The notes under the pieces are model-generated. The model saw only the letters and a program-made list of their open reading frames with translations. It was not told the origin of the DNA and searched no databases. A DNA stretch of 64,000 bases from Pyxicephalus adspersus (lineage: Eukaryota > Chordata > Amphibia > Anura > Pyxicephalidae): positions 45,689,604 through 45,753,603 of the forward strand of contig NC_092859.1 in the NCBI RefSeq assembly GCF_032062135.1, written 5' to 3'. Shown in pieces: positions 59,446 to 64,000 of the stretch. Every line of letters begins with the position of its first letter. Positions within the stretch are counted from its first letter, which is position 1. The translations under genes and the position numbers were made by a program.

Positions 59446-61830
59446 CTGATCAGCCTGATCATTTGCTACTGCTGAATCTTCCATGACAATCAGATTCTCT
59501 GTTGGAACATTCTGCACTGGCTTCAGATAAGCAATTTCATTCTGCTTTGAGTCAAGTGTCACACACACGTCATAGGAGAATGGAAAAGGTAAACTTGTAT
59601 CACTGATCTCAGAAGGACATCCCAGGGTGAACTGAGGATACACACTTCTACCCAGAGTTCCTAAAGAGGTTGGACTGCTTGTTTTTCTGCATTTAAGAAT
59701 TAATGTAACTACCACTGTTATGACAAAGAAAAGAGAAATTACAGCTATAAGAACTATTAAAAAGAATGTCACATTAGACGAGGATTCTGAAGTATTTGGT
59801 TGGCGTCTTATTTCTGGCACAACTTGTTGGAAGTTTTCAGCAACAACTAAGCCTAATGTCACTGTAGATGATTGGGATGGGACTCCATTGTCCTTGACAA
59901 GAACTACAATCTTTTGTCTTAAAGACTCTGCATCTGGAAGGTCTCGTCCTACTTTGATTTCCCCGGTATGCTGACCAATTACAAATATTGATGAATCAGG
60001 AACTTGTAACAAGTGATATGAAAGCCAAGCATTGTGTCCAGAGTCAGCATCTACTGCTATCACTTTAGTCACAAGATAACCTTTCTCAGCAGAATGGGGG
60101 ATAAACTCAAATACTGGTGACTCTTCAGTGTCTGATGAAGGGTAGAGAATTTTAGGAGCATTATCATTTTTATCAACAATACAAATCTTCACGGAGACAT
60201 TACTGCTTAGAGTAGGCGTTCCACTGTCTTTGGCCATAACCTGGAACTGAAACTCCCGTAACTGTTCATAGTCAAATGATCTCTGAGCATAGATAGTCCC
60301 GGTAATTGAGTTTATGGAAACATAGGATGACACTGGGATACTGTCAATGTTATTAGTAAGAACAGAATAGCTAATTTTAGCATTTTCATTGATATCACAA
60401 TCAGATGCTTGGATTCTGTGTATAGATGTTCCCTGTGCATTGTTCTCCTGGACATATACAGTATAACTTGATCTCTCAAAAACAGGAGCGTTATCATTGA
60501 CATCTAAGACAGTAAGCTGAATAGTTTTATTGGTGGACAGTGGAGGTGATCCATTATCCACAGCTTTAATTGATATGGTATATTTAGGAATTTTCTCCCG
60601 ATCGACATTTTCGGCTGTCACAAGTTTATAATAATTTGCAGATGATGATAATAATTTGAATGGTAGATGATCAGAGATTTCACAGCTAACCTCTCCATTC
60701 TCCCCACTGTCTAAATCCTGAACATAAATTAAAGCTATAATTGTATCTGGTGGAGAATCCTCTGGAATTGCAGTTAAAAGTGATGTGATTGTAATTTCAG
60801 GGGCATTGTCATTGATATCAACAATCTGTATTGAGACCTTGCAATGATCGACAAGTCCTCCACCATCTTTGGCTTCAACAGTAAATTCATACTTCTCTTT
60901 AGTTTCATAATCAAGGTTTCCTATAATGTTTATGTCTCCACTTTTTGGCTCTATAGTGAAAATTGAATAAAAAATTTCTGGAATATCATGAAATGAATAT
61001 GTTATTTCTGCATTTGAACCTTCATCTACATCCTGAGCATTAAGATGAAGAACCAAAGAATTTAAAGGTGTGTTTTCATTTAGTTGTATTTCATAAGTGT
61101 CTTTGCTAAACTTGGGAAAGTTATCATTCACATCATAAACTGTAATTCTTATGAGAGCCGTAGCAGTTTTAGGAACTTGTCCACCATCCAAAGCAGTTAA
61201 TATTAATTCATAAATGCTTTGCAATTCTCTGTCCAGGGGTTTTTCCAGTATAAGCTCTGGGGATTTTATTCCATCCTTGGTCATTTTAATTCCCAGTTTA
61301 AAGTATTCATTTTTACTAATTGTATAATCCTGCACAGAATTGGTACCCAGGTCAGGATCCTGTGCATGTCCTAAAGGAAGATGTGCTCCAGGTATTGCAG
61401 CCTCACTAATTACTATATCAAAGATATTTTTGGAAAAGGATGGAGGATTATCATTTACATCTTCAATTCCCACTATAATTGTGTATAGATGTAAAGGTTG
61501 TTCAATCACAGATTCAAAGCTTAGTAAGCAATTCAGTTTTATTTCACATAGAAGCTCTCTGTCTATTTTTTCTGTAATATAAAGGTCTCCATTTTCAGAA
61601 TTAACACCAAAATACTGGATTTTGCCTCTTGGTACAATATGGAAATTTCTTAGTGATAATTCATTTGCATTGAGCCCCAGATCTTTTGCAATATTTCCAA
61701 TTACAGATCCTTGTTTTAATTCCTCTGGTATAGTATAGTGAAGCTGGGTAAATATAGGTTTAATTGAAAAGAAAAGTAGAAAATATACTACCTGCCAGTC
61801 CATTGTGACTCTGCATCCTTGAATCTTCAT
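59446..61830 (-). CDS. pcdhg: Gamma-B-like protocadherin variable exon, intact
   Basis: An open frame of 795 residues to a phase-0 donor (CAG, then GTAAGA). From ATG 61830 the signal peptide is 1-28 (ends KPIFT before QLHYT). A second Met at residue 10 aligns with the start of the paralogue at 55912 and is an alternative. EC1 has CEIKLNC (CX5C) and VNDNPP, EC2-EC6 carry LDRE/DxNDN sets, the membrane helix is about 688-712, and the tail 713-795 has YPQFTLGCPSEISD, LPFPFSYDVCVTL and EIAYLKPV. This tail is unlike the array and resembles mammalian gamma-B (and beta) tails. Beta exons normally end in a stop and lack splicing to constant exons, whereas this one has a donor, so gamma is preferred. 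It shares EC5-EC6 closely with 53528-55912. Confidence 0.92.
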
Positions 61831-62025
61831 TTCTATATAACCTGATTTTCCCCAGTATTCTCTTCAATTGTGCAAAACTCAAAGATTAAATATATAAATG
61901 ACTGTTCCCAGTTACTTTTAAAACAGTGGCCATATATGCTATCCTATGTCTTGTCTTGAAGGTTTGTGCTGTAAAAGCAGTATATTAGGCAGGGGGCCTT
62001 TGTGCTGAACTGAAATACATAGACA

Positions 62026-62043
62026 ACTAGCGCCACTTAGAGC
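62026..62043 (-). promoter_or_regulatory. Possible CTCF-like site upstream of the gamma-B-like exon
   Basis: The plus strand reads actagcgccacttagag. The minus strand CTCTAAGTGGCGCTAGT resembles the CTCF core with its downstream GCGCTAG. It lies about 200 bp upstream of the ATG at 61830, where array exons have their CTCF-like 14-mer about 250 bp upstream. The conserved tgaatcactgagcca block is absent. Confidence 0.45.
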
Positions 62044-63340
62044 CATTTTTAAAGAATTGCAGCAACAATGTTTACCTAATATACATTTAGATAAAACTAA
62101 ATTATCTTAATGTAGTTATTAATAAAAATTGAGGCTCAATAAATACATTTCAGATAACTGTATTTGAGGTTATTCCTAAAATAAGCCATTCATATTTACT
62201 TAGACTTGTTTTTGTTTTATTGTTCATTTTAGTTAATATTTTGTTATAGTACAGTTTCATATGTATAAATAAACTTTATTAAAAGAAAACATATTTTAAG
62301 CAATTTATTATTATTAATATTTTATTATACTGTATCTTGTATTTTAAATGCAATGGAATGGGCACTAATGATAGATTTAAAGTCTAAGTTGAAAAACAAA
62401 ATCCAGCTGCCTTTGCTTTGCTTGAATGTTTTCTACCCGCAGCCATCATCATGGTCCTGCATTTAGCAAACCTGTCTGGGAAAAGCATGTATCCACTAGT
62501 CTGAAATGTATTAACTTTTATCCTGCTTGATTTTTGGGGTTTAGCATTAAGGTTGCTGTAAAAGTAGTCTTTTAGTAGACTAATGTTTCTGAACAGACAA
62601 AGATTAGATCTTCAGTGTGTACATAAAAATACTTAAACCTATAACACACAACAGAGAAATGGTGTAATAATTCATTCTCATAATATATTAACAAAAATGA
62701 AGATTTATCACATGGACCAAACTGACGCAAACATTCAGATTTGGAGTACTGCAAACCCAAACCAAATTGAGCCCATTATCTGTAGACAGCAGACAGCTGT
62801 TGTCTGTAACAAGTTCATAGGACATTTTAATGAGCTTACAGTAGTATTTACAAGTTAAAAACTTGTATCTATGAAGATACTGGTGATGCACGCCCACTGT
62901 ATTTCTATGTGCACTGTTTTCCATACAACAGAATTACATAAAATGATCACCTAACAGTTAAACAGTCTTGTGGCAAGAGGTTATTGAGTTCAAATTTGAA
63001 TATATTTGGAATAGTTCATCATAAGATTTTTTATTTTGTGAGATATAAGAAGTGAAGAGACAGATAAGTGATCACATGAATACATAATTGACAGAAAATT
63101 GAAAAAAATAGATAAAAGATGACAAGGGAATAATAAAAAAATGTAATATTTTCGAGGTCACATCAGTCTGGATGAGTGCAGCGTCAATTCAAAAGGTAGT
63201 AGGAATAATACAGAAGCAAAATGAAGTTTAGTGTTTAATAACTGAAAGTGTAAAGCAACTAAAAGGACTCTCACTGTGTAATATTTGTTCTGTTTTCTGT
63301 TTGTATATGATGTGTAAAAGGTGGGAAGGTGATGGCTATT
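62044..63340. other. Non-coding region, nothing recognised
   Basis: AT-rich with no gene, promoter block or defined repeat. Confidence 0.4.
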
Positions 63341-63379
63341 GCTAAGGGGTTCCCTAACATTTTAAATGAAGTCCCAGTT

Positions 63380-64000
63380 CACTGACTTTGACTGTTTTGG
63401 GGCCCGGCTGTCCAAAGTGAGACAAAACACACCCCTTTGTTGGTGACCAGAGGGGCATAGTTCTCCCCAGAGGTTTTTAGCCGGTTGCTCCGCCCGGCTG
63501 ATTTGAATACCCCGCCCAGCTCTCGGCAGCTCTCATCCTCGCATGCACGGATCTCAGGCTGCTCTGTGTCATCCGTTCAGAGGATTGCATACAGCTCAGC
63601 CTTCATGTGAAGGGGACACAGTCAGCCCCGCCCCCATCTCATAGCACGAGCTCTGTCTGTGAAATGTATCCAGTGTGTATAAAGTCTGCATCTCATTCTG
63701 CAGCCTCACAGCTCTGTGTACAAACCTCCATATCTCCTAAACTGTATGTCACAATGACCTGTAATTTTCAGGGTGTACAGGGGACCCTCATAGATACTAG
63801 TTATTACAATCAGCCCCCCAGCTTTAAAGAATTTCAAGATATGTGGGTCACAAATGTAAAAAGTTATGAAAATTGAACTTTGGGGTTGCTGTTTCAGAGG
63901 AAAGTGGAACTAGGAGTCCTAAATTGAAAGTGCAAATTGGGGACCCCGGAACCACTAACATAGCAGGGAGCATTGGGGTGGGGCCCCTAAATATATACCT
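63380..64000. other. GC-richer segment at the window edge, probably repetitive
   Basis: Composition shifts sharply (gccccgcccccatctcatag, ctccgcccggctgatttg). A CTCF-like core accagaggggc lies at about 63447-63457. The plus-strand frame at 63607-63876 has no recognisable domain. Phrases such as ctccatatctcctaaactg look like a dispersed element truncated by the window end, but I cannot name it. Confidence 0.4.

Noticed and set aside
59446..61830. Classification as a beta protocadherin
   Set aside because: The tail has beta-like features, but the exon ends in a phase-0 GT donor rather than a stop codon, and the tail is closer to gamma-B. Beta cannot be fully excluded without a tree.
63607..63876. 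An 89-residue plus-strand protein near the window end
   Set aside because: No domain, no upstream context, and it sits in a segment that looks repetitive.
1..64000. tRNA, rRNA, CRISPR or an unrelated cellular pathway
   Set aside because: Nothing in the sequence supports any of these. All recognisable coding matter is protocadherin or transposon-derived.

Overview
The window is vertebrate, and most likely frog, genomic DNA: part of a clustered protocadherin locus read entirely on the minus strand. Every real gene body is one large 'variable' protocadherin exon of about 2.4 kb (signal peptide, six cadherin repeats EC1-EC6, one membrane helix, about 80-105 cytoplasmic residues). Each ends in phase 0 at a GT splice donor instead of a stop codon. 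That is the gamma-cluster arrangement, where each variable exon has its own promoter and is spliced to shared constant exons. The constant exons are not here and should lie off the low-coordinate end. The single-exon ectodomains, the expansion of one exon type and the amphibian-style short transposons point to an anuran. Species cannot be named.

Layout in transcription order (high to low coordinates). 59446-61830 is intact, and 53528-55912 is complete except for one in-frame TAG. Both have a gamma-B-like cytoplasmic tail. 43780-46215 is an intact, gamma-C5-like exon with an SSDGTLKYMEV tail motif. From 36156 down to 2149 lies a tandem array of nine closely related exons with the related tail motif TDGTLKYMEV. 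Three are intact (33443-35890, 19849-22293, 7525-9969). One keeps an open frame after a large in-frame deletion and encodes a 258-residue mini-protocadherin (17342-18115). Five carry deletions or frameshifts (30384-32431, 26350-28337, 13444-14795, 4277-5628, 2149-2570). A much older fossil exon with a decayed promoter lies at 36577-37190.

Eight array members have the same promoter: a block containing tgaatcactgagcca about 160 bp upstream of the ATG, then, 52-62 bp further upstream, a CTCF-like 14-mer always in the same orientation. Broken members keep this promoter, and all members keep a GT donor, so damage is concentrated in the ectodomain.

How the genes work together: each promoter would drive one isoform, and CTCF/cohesin looping to a downstream enhancer would choose among them. 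The different EC1-EC4 domains give homophilic recognition specificities, while the nearly invariant EC5-EC6, membrane and tail segments support shared cis assembly and signalling.

The DNA between exons is AT-rich and holds only repeats: palindromic MITEs, a Tc1 relic, two L1-like 3' ends, TA microsatellites, a 45-bp minisatellite inside a mariner-like element, and a 347-bp tandem duplication. I found no RNA gene and no unrelated protein-coding gene.
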